Assembly (NCBI GenBank): GCA_003175865.1
Contig: PSRF01000097.1
Location: forward strand, 1 to 9,423
Origin: Blastocatellia bacterium
GTDB lineage: Bacteria; Acidobacteriota; Blastocatellia; Pyrinomonadales; Pyrinomonadaceae
Reading direction: 5' to 3'
DNA: 9,423 bases
Below are positions 1-6,161 of this stretch, in pieces. Under the pieces are notes generated by a model, which saw only the letters and a list, made by a program, of their open reading frames with translations, was not told where the DNA came from and did no database searches. Numbering within the stretch: position 1 is the stretch's first letter; each line of letters begins with the position of its first letter. The position numbers were made by a program, and so were the translations under genes.

Positions 1-327
1 CGTTGGAGTAAGAACATCGAGCTCGACCAAAAACAGGTTGAAAGCTTCCTCGGAGAACGTGTCGCAGGGTTTATCCAGAGCGATTATTACGCCGCCGTGA
101 ACTCAATAAACCTCGGACAACCTCTGATCACGTCAGCGCCGAATTCAAAAGTTGCAGCTGACCTTCAGAGTCTCGCAGTGCAACTTTTCGACGTTAATCT
201 GGAACCGGTGCCAGTGCCAACGGGTAGGAGCACGTTCAATTCGCTTTTCAAACGACAAGCTGCCAGTAATCAGGACATCGGACTGATCACAGGGCTAGAG
301 CGAGTCAATCTTGGCGAGGCTCAATAA
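1..327 (+). CDS. CpaE/TadZ-like pilus-assembly ATPase, C-terminal fragment
   Basis: The reading frame is open from the first base and ends at TAA 325-327, so only the last 108 residues are present and the true start lies upstream. The fragment looks like the end of a MinD/ParA-type ATPase of the CpaE/TadZ family. After a short helix come 'VAGFIQSDYYAAVNSINLGQ' and a loop with 'PNSKVAADLQSLAVQLF', matching the family's usual ending, in which the N-x-G-x-P segment precedes the final helix. A roughly 45-residue tail containing FNSLFKRQ follows. In this family the protein localises the Tad machine at the pole or membrane. The Walker motifs are outside the window, so the call rests on the C-terminal pattern and on the position 40 nt upstream of tadA. 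A different MinD-like ATPase cannot be excluded. An internal ATG-free start such as GTG 97 is not plausible because the homologous pattern extends upstream of it. Confidence 0.72.
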   Translation, partial: RWSKNIELDQKQVESFLGERVAGFIQSDYYAAVNSINLGQPLITSAPNSKVAADLQSLAVQLFDVNLEPVPVPTGRSTFNSLFKRQAASNQDIGLITGLERVNLGEAQ

Positions 328-367
328 TTAATCTTATAGAAGGTTTACTTAAGCGGAAGACACCTAT

Positions 368-1696
368 ATGGCACTACGTGAACGACTTGTAAGAGACCAG
401 GGGATCGGACTTGCTGATGACTCGTCGAGCAATCAGCAGGGCTTCCAAGATATGAAGTCGCGTCTCCACCGGATGCTTATTAACCGGATGGACTTAACCA
501 AGCTCGGAATGCTCGAGCCTGAGCAACTTCACGAGGAAGTATCGAGACTTGCATCGAGTTTACTCGCTCAGGAAGACACACCACTCTCAAGTGTGGAACG
601 TGAGCGTCTGATTCATGAAGTCAGACACGAATTGTTTGGTCTAGGACCACTCGAGCAACTTCTTGCTGACACTTCAATTTCAGACATCCTCGTCAACTCG
701 CCATACAACATCTACATCGAGCGTGGCGGTAAACTCGAACGAACAAACATCGAGTTCAAGGACAATGAACACTTAATGCGCGTCATTGAGCGCATTGTCT
801 CTTCTGTCGGACGTCGCATAGACGAATCGTCACCGATGGTGGACGCGCGACTAAAAGACGGGTCACGTGTCAACGCAATTATTCCGCCGTTATCACTGGA
901 TGGTCCTGTTCTTTCTATTCGACGCTTTGGTGCAGAACCTCTACGCATGAACAAGCTGCTCGAAAAGGGAGCACTGACTCCTGAAATGGCAGCGATGTTC
1001 GAGATGTGCGTCATGGCCCGTTTGAACGTACTCATATCAGGTGGTACTGGCGCGGGCAAAACCACGCTGCTAAATGCGTTGTCAGCCTTCATTCCAACCG
1101 ACGAACGAATCGTAACGATTGAAGATTCGGCGGAGTTGCAATTGCAGCAGCCTCACGTCGTACGACTTGAAACGCGACCACCAAACATTGAAGGCAAAGG
1201 TGAAGTTACACAACGAGACTTAGTCCGAAACGCATTACGTATGCGTCCGGATCGAATTGTTATCGGTGAGGTTCGTGGGGCAGAAGCCATCGACATGTTG
1301 CAGGCCATGAATACTGGCCACGACGGATCGCTGACAACCATTCACGCAAACTCGCCGCGTGATGCGTTGGCGCGCCTCGAAACAATGATTCAAATGACCG
1401 GTATGAGACTTTCCGATCGCGCCATGCGGCAGCAGATTGCGTCAGCTATAAATCTCGTCATTCAGGCCGCAAGATTAAGCGACGGGACACGACGAATCAC
1501 TTCTATTTCAGAAATCACTGGGATGGAAGGCGAGACCATCACCATGCAGGAAGTGTTTATCTACGAACGTAAGGGCGTGGACAAAGATGGTCACGTTATC
1601 GGGCGATTCCGTCCAACGGGAGTTCGGCCTCGATTTGCGGAACGACTCAAGATCTATGGAATGCAGCTGCCGCGATCGTTTTTTGAGGAGGCGTAA
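368..1696 (+). CDS. tadA: TadA/CpaF-type secretion ATPase of the Tad (Flp) pilus
   Basis: This is the hexameric cytoplasmic ATPase that powers Tad/Flp pilus polymerisation. The 442 residues are normal for the CpaF/TadA branch of the type II/IV secretion ATPases. Residues about 20-100 form the helical N-terminal domain. Residues 86-190 are the N2-like domain, with '[11 protein letters not shown]', 'ISDILVN' and the [16 protein letters not shown] stretch. The motor follows with all motifs intact: Walker [10 protein letters not shown] (225-233), Asp box [12 protein letters not shown] (248-259), Walker [13 protein letters not shown] (293-304) and His box [14 protein letters not shown] (317-330). 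The start at ATG 368 has a GGAAGA ribosome binding site at 355-360, 7 nt upstream. It lies 40 nt after the CpaE-like gene and 3 nt before tadB, consistent with an operon. Assignment to TadA rather than a T2SS or PilB ATPase rests on the CpaF-type N-terminus and the neighbouring tadB and tadC. Confidence 0.95.
   Translation: MALRERLVRDQGIGLADDSSSNQQGFQDMKSRLHRMLINRMDLTKLGMLEPEQLHEEVSRLASSLLAQEDTPLSSVERERLIHEVRHELFGLGPLEQLLADTSISDILVNSPYNIYIERGGKLERTNIEFKDNEHLMRVIERIVSSVGRRIDESSPMVDARLKDGSRVNAIIPPLSLDGPVLSIRRFGAEPLRMNKLLEKGALTPEMAAMFEMCVMARLNVLISGGTGAGKTTLLNALSAFIPTDERIVTIEDSAELQLQQPHVVRLETRPPNIEGKGEVTQRDLVRNALRMRPDRIVIGEVRGAEAIDMLQAMNTGHDGSLTTIHANSPRDALARLETMIQMTGMRLSDRAMRQQIASAINLVIQAARLSDGTRRITSISEITGMEGETITMQEVFIYERKGVDKDGHVIGRFRPTGVRPRFAERLKIYGMQLPRSFFEEA
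1685..1691 (+). promoter_or_regulatory. Ribosome binding site of tadB inside the end of tadA
   Basis: GAGGAGG at 1685-1691 lies in the last codons of tadA, 8 nt before ATG 1700. It sets the tadB start and indicates translational coupling between the two genes. Confidence 0.8.
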
Positions 1697-1699
1697 TCA

Positions 1700-2668
1700 A
1701 TGTTTCTTGTTCCATTCTTCGTATTTCTCGCGTGTTTATTTCTCACATACGCACTCTATCTGTTCACTTCGCGTGCGTCTGACGAGAAAAGAGCACGTCT
1801 AAACGAGCGCCTTGCGGAAGCGATCCGTTCTTCGATGCATTCTGAGGACGCGCAGGTTCAACTCGCCCGTCAGGAACTGATGAGTGAGATTCCGTGGGTC
1901 AATCGGGTTCTACTTAAGATCGAAGTTACTACTCGATTGAAGCAGATGATCGATCAGGCAGACTCACACATCACTGTGAGTCGCTTGGTTCTCTTTTCCC
2001 TAACCGCAGGCGTAATGGCTTTTCTGGCGGTATCGATGGTTAGCACTTCGTACTTGATGATGACGTTGTTTGGGTTGATTGCGTTGGTGCTTCCTATCAT
2101 GCACATCAACATTAAGCGGAAGAAACGAATGAAGCGCTTTTTGCAGTTGCTTCCTGATGCGCTCGATCTGATGAGCCGCGGACTCTCAGCCGGCCATGCC
2201 TTTACCGAAGCGCTTCAAATGGTTGCAACGGAAATGCCTGAACCAATCTCGATGGAGTTCCGCAAAACCTACGAAGAACAAAACCTCGGTCTCTCTTTGA
2301 AGCTAGCCTTGGAAAACCTGGTCCAACGCATGCCGTTGCTTGATCTACGAATGTGCGTGACTGCAGTCATGATTCAACGCGAGACGGGCGGCAACCTGTC
2401 TGAGTTGCTTGAGAAAGTCGCGTATACGATCCGTGAGCGCTTCCGCATCATGGAAGACTTGAAAACAATGACGCTGAGCTCACGTTGGTCAGCCTGGCTA
2501 CTCTGCGCGTTACCAATTTTCCTTGCTGTCTATGTGACCTTTATGAATCCGGGATATATGGATGTCATGTGGCGAGATCCACGTGGACACAAATTGATCG
2601 CTCTTGCCGTGATCATGCAAACACTGGGCATGCTGATGGTCAGGAAGATCATGAATATCAGGATCTGA
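1700..2668 (+). CDS. tadB: TadB-like inner-membrane platform protein (T2SS F domain)
   Basis: This is a polytopic inner-membrane platform protein that, with TadC, couples the TadA ATPase to pilin extraction. It has 322 residues, typical for TadB. Hydrophobic segments lie at about 3-22, 93-113, 117-137, 263-282 and 298-315. The T2SSF cytoplasmic domain runs from about 148 to 275. It opens with LLPDALDLMSRGLSAGHAF, has a conserved 'FRKTYEEQNLG' turn at about 187-197, and contains the RETGGNLSELLEKVA motif at 227-241. A basic patch (KRKKRMKR, 139-146) just before this domain fits its cytoplasmic side. The gene begins 3 nt after tadA with a strong ribosome binding site at 1685-1691 and precedes tadC by 15 nt. 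It is assigned to TadB rather than TadC by gene order and by the N-terminal segment plus linker. No anomalies were seen. Confidence 0.92.
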   Translation: MFLVPFFVFLACLFLTYALYLFTSRASDEKRARLNERLAEAIRSSMHSEDAQVQLARQELMSEIPWVNRVLLKIEVTTRLKQMIDQADSHITVSRLVLFSLTAGVMAFLAVSMVSTSYLMMTLFGLIALVLPIMHINIKRKKRMKRFLQLLPDALDLMSRGLSAGHAFTEALQMVATEMPEPISMEFRKTYEEQNLGLSLKLALENLVQRMPLLDLRMCVTAVMIQRETGGNLSELLEKVAYTIRERFRIMEDLKTMTLSSRWSAWLLCALPIFLAVYVTFMNPGYMDVMWRDPRGHKLIALAVIMQTLGMLMVRKIMNIRI

Positions 2669-2683
2669 ACATATAGGTGAGCC

Positions 2684-3613
2684 ATGCTAATAATCGTACT
2701 TTCCACATTCGTAAGTATCGCCTTTATCGTGATGGCAATTTACTGGCTGATGTTTCGGCCCGTCAGCGCAGCTGCTCAGCGCCTCAATGAGCTCAACGCG
2801 TCCCGTGGTGCAGCAACTGTGACCTCGATTGAGCCGAAGGCAATGGAGACCATTGCGGAACGAATCGCAGAACCCATTAACCGTTTTGTCCCACCTTCTG
2901 CTGCGGAAGCAAAAAAGTTGCAGAAGCAGTTGATGCAAGCTGGATATCGCTCGCCGTCCGCCCCGGCTGTTTACCGCGTGACGCAATTGTTCTTGATGCT
3001 CGGCTTCCCAGCAGCACTCTTGTTCTTTTGGATGTTCATGGCACGTCCAATGGATGAGGCTTTGCTACCGGCACTGTGTGCGTTTGGAGCCGGCTTCATA
3101 TTGCCGCGTTTCGTTCTAAACCGTCTGATTGCAAGCCGGCAACTTCGCATCACGTGGGGATTGGCGGACGCCCTCGATCTCATGGTTATAACCATGGAAG
3201 CAGGTCTTGGATTGAACGCCGCGATGCTCAAGGTTTGTGAAGAGCTGCGCACAGTCCATCCAGACATCAGTAAAGAATTTGAACTAGCCAACCTCGAAAT
3301 TCGCGTCGGCCGTGAACGAAGTGAAGCTCTTCGGAATCTCGCTGAGCGAACCGGGGTTGAAGACCTCAGCAGTCTCATTGGAATGTTGATTCAGGCAGAC
3401 CGCTTCGGAACGTCTATAGCTCGCGCTGTAAGAGTTTATGCAGACAGCTTGCGGACGAAGCGTAGACAACGTGCGGAACAAGCCGCGCAAAAAGCCGCCT
3501 TTAAGTTATTGCTACCGCTAGGTGCGCTTCTCTTCCCGACTATGTTTATCGTGATCCTTGGACCAGCACTGCTAAATATTGCAGACATGTTAGGCAATGG
3601 AGTCACGTACTAG
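2684..3613 (+). CDS. tadC: TadC-like inner-membrane platform protein (T2SS F domain)
   Basis: This is the second Tad platform protein, 309 residues, thought to act as a partner of TadB in the inner membrane. Hydrophobic segments are at about 1-23, 102-119, 126-141 and 273-297. A helical region with KKLQKQLMQAGYRSP (77-91) resembles the short 'L..AGyr' motif preceding many T2SSF domains. The T2SSF domain itself covers about 160-293, beginning LADALDLMVITMEAGLGLNAA and including LANLEIRVGRERSEALRNLAERTGVEDL (201-228) and ADRFGTSIARAVRVYADSLR (238-257). ATG 2684 has AGGTGA at 2675-2680, 3 nt upstream, which is a short spacing, so the gene probably relies on coupling to tadB. The stop codon TAG 3611-3613 is part of the ribosome binding site of the next gene. 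Confidence 0.92.
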   Translation: MLIIVLSTFVSIAFIVMAIYWLMFRPVSAAAQRLNELNASRGAATVTSIEPKAMETIAERIAEPINRFVPPSAAEAKKLQKQLMQAGYRSPSAPAVYRVTQLFLMLGFPAALLFFWMFMARPMDEALLPALCAFGAGFILPRFVLNRLIASRQLRITWGLADALDLMVITMEAGLGLNAAMLKVCEELRTVHPDISKEFELANLEIRVGRERSEALRNLAERTGVEDLSSLIGMLIQADRFGTSIARAVRVYADSLRTKRRQRAEQAAQKAAFKLLLPLGALLFPTMFIVILGPALLNIADMLGNGVTY

Positions 3614-3616
3614 GAG
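3611..3616 (+). promoter_or_regulatory. Ribosome binding site deciding the start of the TPR gene
   Basis: TAGGAG at 3611-3616 overlaps the tadC stop codon and lies 7 nt before ATG 3624. It supports 3624 as the start over the in-frame ATG at 3597, which would lie inside tadC and has no comparable site. Confidence 0.75.
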
Positions 3617-3623
3617 TTTCTGC

Positions 3624-4640
3624 ATGCTAAAACGCTCAATCGTACTCATCGCCATCGTCTCTCTGCTATTCATAAGCGCTGCTCCTCTGCGTACCGTTCA
3701 CGGCATCGCTATGAGTGGGGCGGAGAAAGCATTCTTTGACAGTACGGATACCTCAGATCAGGGTGCCAATCAGAAGGACGGTGGAAACTCCTTCGTTAGC
3801 GCCTTGAAAGCTCCGTTTCGAGCAATTGGTAGGTTGTTTGGTGGGGGAAAGAAACAGGACAACAAGCCTCACCGGATAGCCGACAAGGACATGAAGAAAT
3901 TTGAGACTGCACCAGTGACTCGTGTTACCGATGCCACTCTCGTCAACTCTACCCCACAAAATGTTACTCGACCGACAGCTGTTCCTGATCCGGAAGGAAC
4001 GGCGGATCCAGCGGTGGGCCAGGCCCTCGAAAACCTCGAACGTGGGCGACAACTGCTGAATCAGAACAAAATTAACGAAGCTATCGCTTCTCTAACAGCT
4101 GCGACCTCTCAGAATCCCAAACTCAAAGATGCGTATAACTTGCTCGGTGTCGCTTATGAAATAAAAGGTCTACGCGAATTAGCGTTGAAATCGCTCGAAA
4201 CTGCGGTGCGCGGCGGAAGCGACAATCCTGAACACTTGAGCAATTATGGTTATCTGCTCTTCAAGAACGGTGATTACGACTCAGCAGCGAAGTACCTGAA
4301 AAAGGCTGTAAAGCTGGCACCGAATAATCAACGGTACTGGAATAACCTCGGACTTGTTCAGGCCCAACGTGAGAAATTCGATGATGCTTACGTTTGCTTC
4401 GAAAAGGCAGTTGGTCCTTATGAAGGACACCTTAACGTAGCGAACAGATTACAGGCGCTCGGTCACGACAACGAAGCCATCAAACACCTCGAACTCGCAA
4501 GAGCTATCACACCGAATTCAAAAGAGATTCTAGTGAGGCTTATCGCTCTTTACAGACGCACGGGCAAAGAAGAGAAGGCAGATGAGGTTCGCAAGGCATT
4601 TGTTGGTGTTTCGTCAGTCGCGACTGCACCTAATCGCTAA
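3624..4640 (+). CDS. tadD: Secreted TPR protein in the TadD position
   Basis: The protein has 338 residues from ATG 3624. It has an N-terminal signal peptide (MLKRS, then a hydrophobic core to about residue 20) with likely cleavage near 20-30. A polar, low-complexity stretch includes a basic amphipathic segment (ALKAPFRAIGRLFGGGKK, 60-77). A linker rich in T, P and V runs to about 128. From residue 130 to about 330 there are five to six tetratricopeptide repeats at roughly 34-residue spacing; the clearest are 'DAYNLLGVAYEIKGLRELAL' (169-188), 'HLSNYGYLLFKNGDYDSAAK' (204-223) and 'YWNNLGLVQAQREKFDDAY' (238-256). In Tad loci the gene after tadC is often TadD, a TPR lipoprotein thought to help outer-membrane secretin assembly. 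Here no lipobox cysteine is present, so the protein is probably periplasmic or membrane-tethered rather than a lipoprotein. TadD is assigned from position and TPR content; other TPR proteins could occupy the slot. Confidence 0.78.
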   Translation: MLKRSIVLIAIVSLLFISAAPLRTVHGIAMSGAEKAFFDSTDTSDQGANQKDGGNSFVSALKAPFRAIGRLFGGGKKQDNKPHRIADKDMKKFETAPVTRVTDATLVNSTPQNVTRPTAVPDPEGTADPAVGQALENLERGRQLLNQNKINEAIASLTAATSQNPKLKDAYNLLGVAYEIKGLRELALKSLETAVRGGSDNPEHLSNYGYLLFKNGDYDSAAKYLKKAVKLAPNNQRYWNNLGLVQAQREKFDDAYVCFEKAVGPYEGHLNVANRLQALGHDNEAIKHLELARAITPNSKEILVRLIALYRRTGKEEKADEVRKAFVGVSSVATAPNR

Positions 4641-4670
4641 TCTGGCCCAAACAGAATTAGGAAAAACATC

Positions 4671-5999
4671 ATGGGACACCTCAGCATTCTTAGTCGGTCG
4701 GAAATCGAAACACTGGGACCGCCTATGCTTGAAGAGCTGGGCGACACCGGAGTACACGAAGCTTTTTTGCGCGACCTGGCATTGAAGCACGTGGCGATGC
4801 TACCAGACCCAAGCACCACTAGCGTCGCAGATAAACTGCAGCTTCCACGCGTGTTGACGGAAGAGTTGCTTTACTACCTGTATCGCGAAAAATTAATCGA
4901 GATGCGGCTCCAAAGCGCGGTCGGCTCGACGCGCTATGCCATGTTGGATCACGGATGGGAACGAGTGTCGCGGTTGCAGTCCCAAAATGGTTATTTGGGT
5001 CCAGCACCAGTGTCACTCAGCGATTATGCGCTGATGATGAAATTACAAGCAGTTCCTTCCAAGGCTGCGTCGATGACGACAGTGCGTTCGGCCTTTAAGG
5101 ATCTCGTATTGCCAGACTCTTTACTGCAAACGCTGGGGTGCGTTATCAACTCGCGTTCTTCGCTGTTTCTAACAGGATTACCTGGAACAGGCAAAACTGC
5201 GGTATCTGAACGCATGAATGCCGCGCTGCATGGCACGATCTGGATACCTTATGCAGTGGAGATCGATGGTCAGATCATTCGAATTTTTGACGCTCATTGT
5301 CATGTGCCAGTGCCCGAAAGAGACTCTGTCATCGAATACGATCGACGATGGATTGAAATCGAGCGACCACTAATTATGGTTGGTGGTGAGCTGACACTTG
5401 AGAGCACTGACCTTGCATGGTCTGAGGCAGCAAGGTTCTACGAAGCACCGTTTCAAGTGAAGTCAAATGGCGGAACACTGGTGATCGACGACTTCGGTCG
5501 TCAAAGAGTCGAGCCACAAGATCTACTAAACCGTTGGATTTTGCCGCTCGAGAGGCGAGTCGACTTTCTAACATTTCATAATGGCAAAAAGATAGAAGTA
5601 CCGTTCGAGCAACTCGTCGTGTTCTCGACAAATCTCGACGAAAAGGACCTGGTGGACGAAGCGTTCCTTAGGCGGATGGGATATCGCGCGAGAATTGAGC
5701 CACCGACTGCGCAGGCGTTCATCGAGATATTCAAGCGGACGGCAGGCGTTCGAAGTATTGCCGTTGATGATTCATGCCTTACTCACATCTTGAACAAGTA
5801 CCGTGCTCAGAACCGGGTCATGAAGGGCTGTGAACCACGCGATCTTCTTAACAAGGTCAATGACATCTGTCTGTTTGAAGGCATTCCTCCGAAACTTACC
5901 GTGGAATTGATTGACCTGGCGTGGGGCAATTACTTCGGTACTGCACACGGATTTGGACCGGAGATTGAAAAGGTAGAAGTGCAGCAGAACGCTGCCTGA
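4671..5999 (+). CDS. AAA+ ATPase with winged-helix-like N-terminus, pilus-linked
   Basis: This is a cytoplasmic 442-residue protein with no signal peptide or membrane segment. Residues 17-105 look like a winged-helix-type domain: TGVHEAFLRDLALKHVAM, then LPRVLTEELLYYLYREKLIEM, a basic turn, and RYAMLDHGWERVSRLQ. A short GYLGPAPVSLSDY motif (107-119) follows, which I recall from a family of bacterial ATP-binding proteins. The AAA+ module has Walker A GLPGTGKTA (169-177), Walker B TLVIDDFG (269-276), sensor 1 in VVFSTNLD (316-323, Asn321), an arginine finger candidate in FLRRMGYRARI (332-342, Arg334/335) and a sensor-2 region near GCEPRDLLNKV (386-396). ATG 4671 has a TAGGA-type site at 4658-4662. 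The gene lies 30 nt after the TPR gene, suggesting co-transcription and a role in Tad pilus assembly or regulation. That role is inference; the family has no function I can name, and a MoxR-like chaperone role is another possibility. Confidence 0.82.
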   Translation: MGHLSILSRSEIETLGPPMLEELGDTGVHEAFLRDLALKHVAMLPDPSTTSVADKLQLPRVLTEELLYYLYREKLIEMRLQSAVGSTRYAMLDHGWERVSRLQSQNGYLGPAPVSLSDYALMMKLQAVPSKAASMTTVRSAFKDLVLPDSLLQTLGCVINSRSSLFLTGLPGTGKTAVSERMNAALHGTIWIPYAVEIDGQIIRIFDAHCHVPVPERDSVIEYDRRWIEIERPLIMVGGELTLESTDLAWSEAARFYEAPFQVKSNGGTLVIDDFGRQRVEPQDLLNRWILPLERRVDFLTFHNGKKIEVPFEQLVVFSTNLDEKDLVDEAFLRRMGYRARIEPPTAQAFIEIFKRTAGVRSIAVDDSCLTHILNKYRAQNRVMKGCEPRDLLNKVNDICLFEGIPPKLTVELIDLAWGNYFGTAHGFGPEIEKVEVQQNAA

Positions 6000-6036
6000 A
6001 CTGACACAAGGTAACAATCGGCTTTCGGCTGTCAGT
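6000..6036. repeat. 7-bp inverted repeat after the AAA+ ATPase gene
   Basis: ACTGACA at 6000-6006 is the reverse complement of TGTCAGT at 6030-6036, with a 23-nt spacer. It begins right after the stop codon at 5997-5999. No T-run follows, so it is not a convincing intrinsic terminator. It may be a weak stem-loop or a chance palindrome. Confidence 0.4.
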
Positions 6037-6068
6037 GCATTAAATGGAAGTAGTCTTATGTGAATCAT

Positions 6069-6121
6069 TCGCAGGTTGCGAGGGGCCAAAAACGAAGCGC
6101 AGTGCCCTTCTCAACCTGCGA
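6069..6121. other. Strong imperfect hairpin in the lytic transglycosylase leader
   Basis: Positions 6069-6078 (TCGCAGGTTG) are the exact reverse complement of 6112-6121 (CAACCTGCGA), a 10-bp perfect outer stem. Inside it, one C·U mismatch (6079/6111) is followed by an inner stem, 6080-6086 (GAGGGGC) with 6104-6110 (GCCCTTC), which pairs over 7 bp with one G-U. The loop is 17 nt (6087-6103). The structure lies entirely in the non-coding leader and ends 40 nt before the start codon at 6162. No good T-run follows, so an intrinsic terminator is unlikely. A structured 5' leader, a small RNA or a dispersed palindromic repeat are the other options. Confidence 0.72.
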
Positions 6122-6150
6122 TTTGCTTCCACAGGTCGTTGAGGTGTTTT

Positions 6151-6155
6151 TGAGG
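6151..6155 (+). promoter_or_regulatory. Ribosome binding site deciding the lytic transglycosylase start
   Basis: TGAGG at 6151-6155 lies 6 nt upstream of ATG 6162, where a typical signal peptide begins. This selects 6162 over the in-frame GTG at 6060, whose extra 34 residues precede the signal peptide and overlap the hairpin. Confidence 0.7.
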
Positions 6156-6161
6156 CATCGA

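Noticed and set aside
712..1092. Minus-strand open frame of 126 codons
   Set aside because: It is opposite the conserved TadA coding region, and its translation has no recognisable domain and looks like a shadow frame.
3597..3623. In-frame ATG at 3597 as start of the TPR gene
   Set aside because: It lies inside tadC and puts nine polar residues before the signal peptide. ATG 3624 has TAGGAG at proper spacing.
6030..6061. Possible -35/-10 promoter in the gap before the transglycosylase
   Set aside because: The best -10-like hexamer (TCTTAT at 6054-6059) has no matching -35 box at 16-18 nt, so no promoter is called.
6069..6130. Intrinsic terminator at the strong hairpin
   Set aside because: The downstream sequence is ATTTGCTTCC rather than a T-run, and the loop is long at 17 nt.
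6060..6161. In-frame GTG start at 6060 giving 34 extra residues to the transglycosylase
   Set aside because: The extension precedes a normal signal peptide, covers the strong hairpin, and lacks a clear ribosome binding site. ATG 6162 has TGAGG 6 nt upstream.
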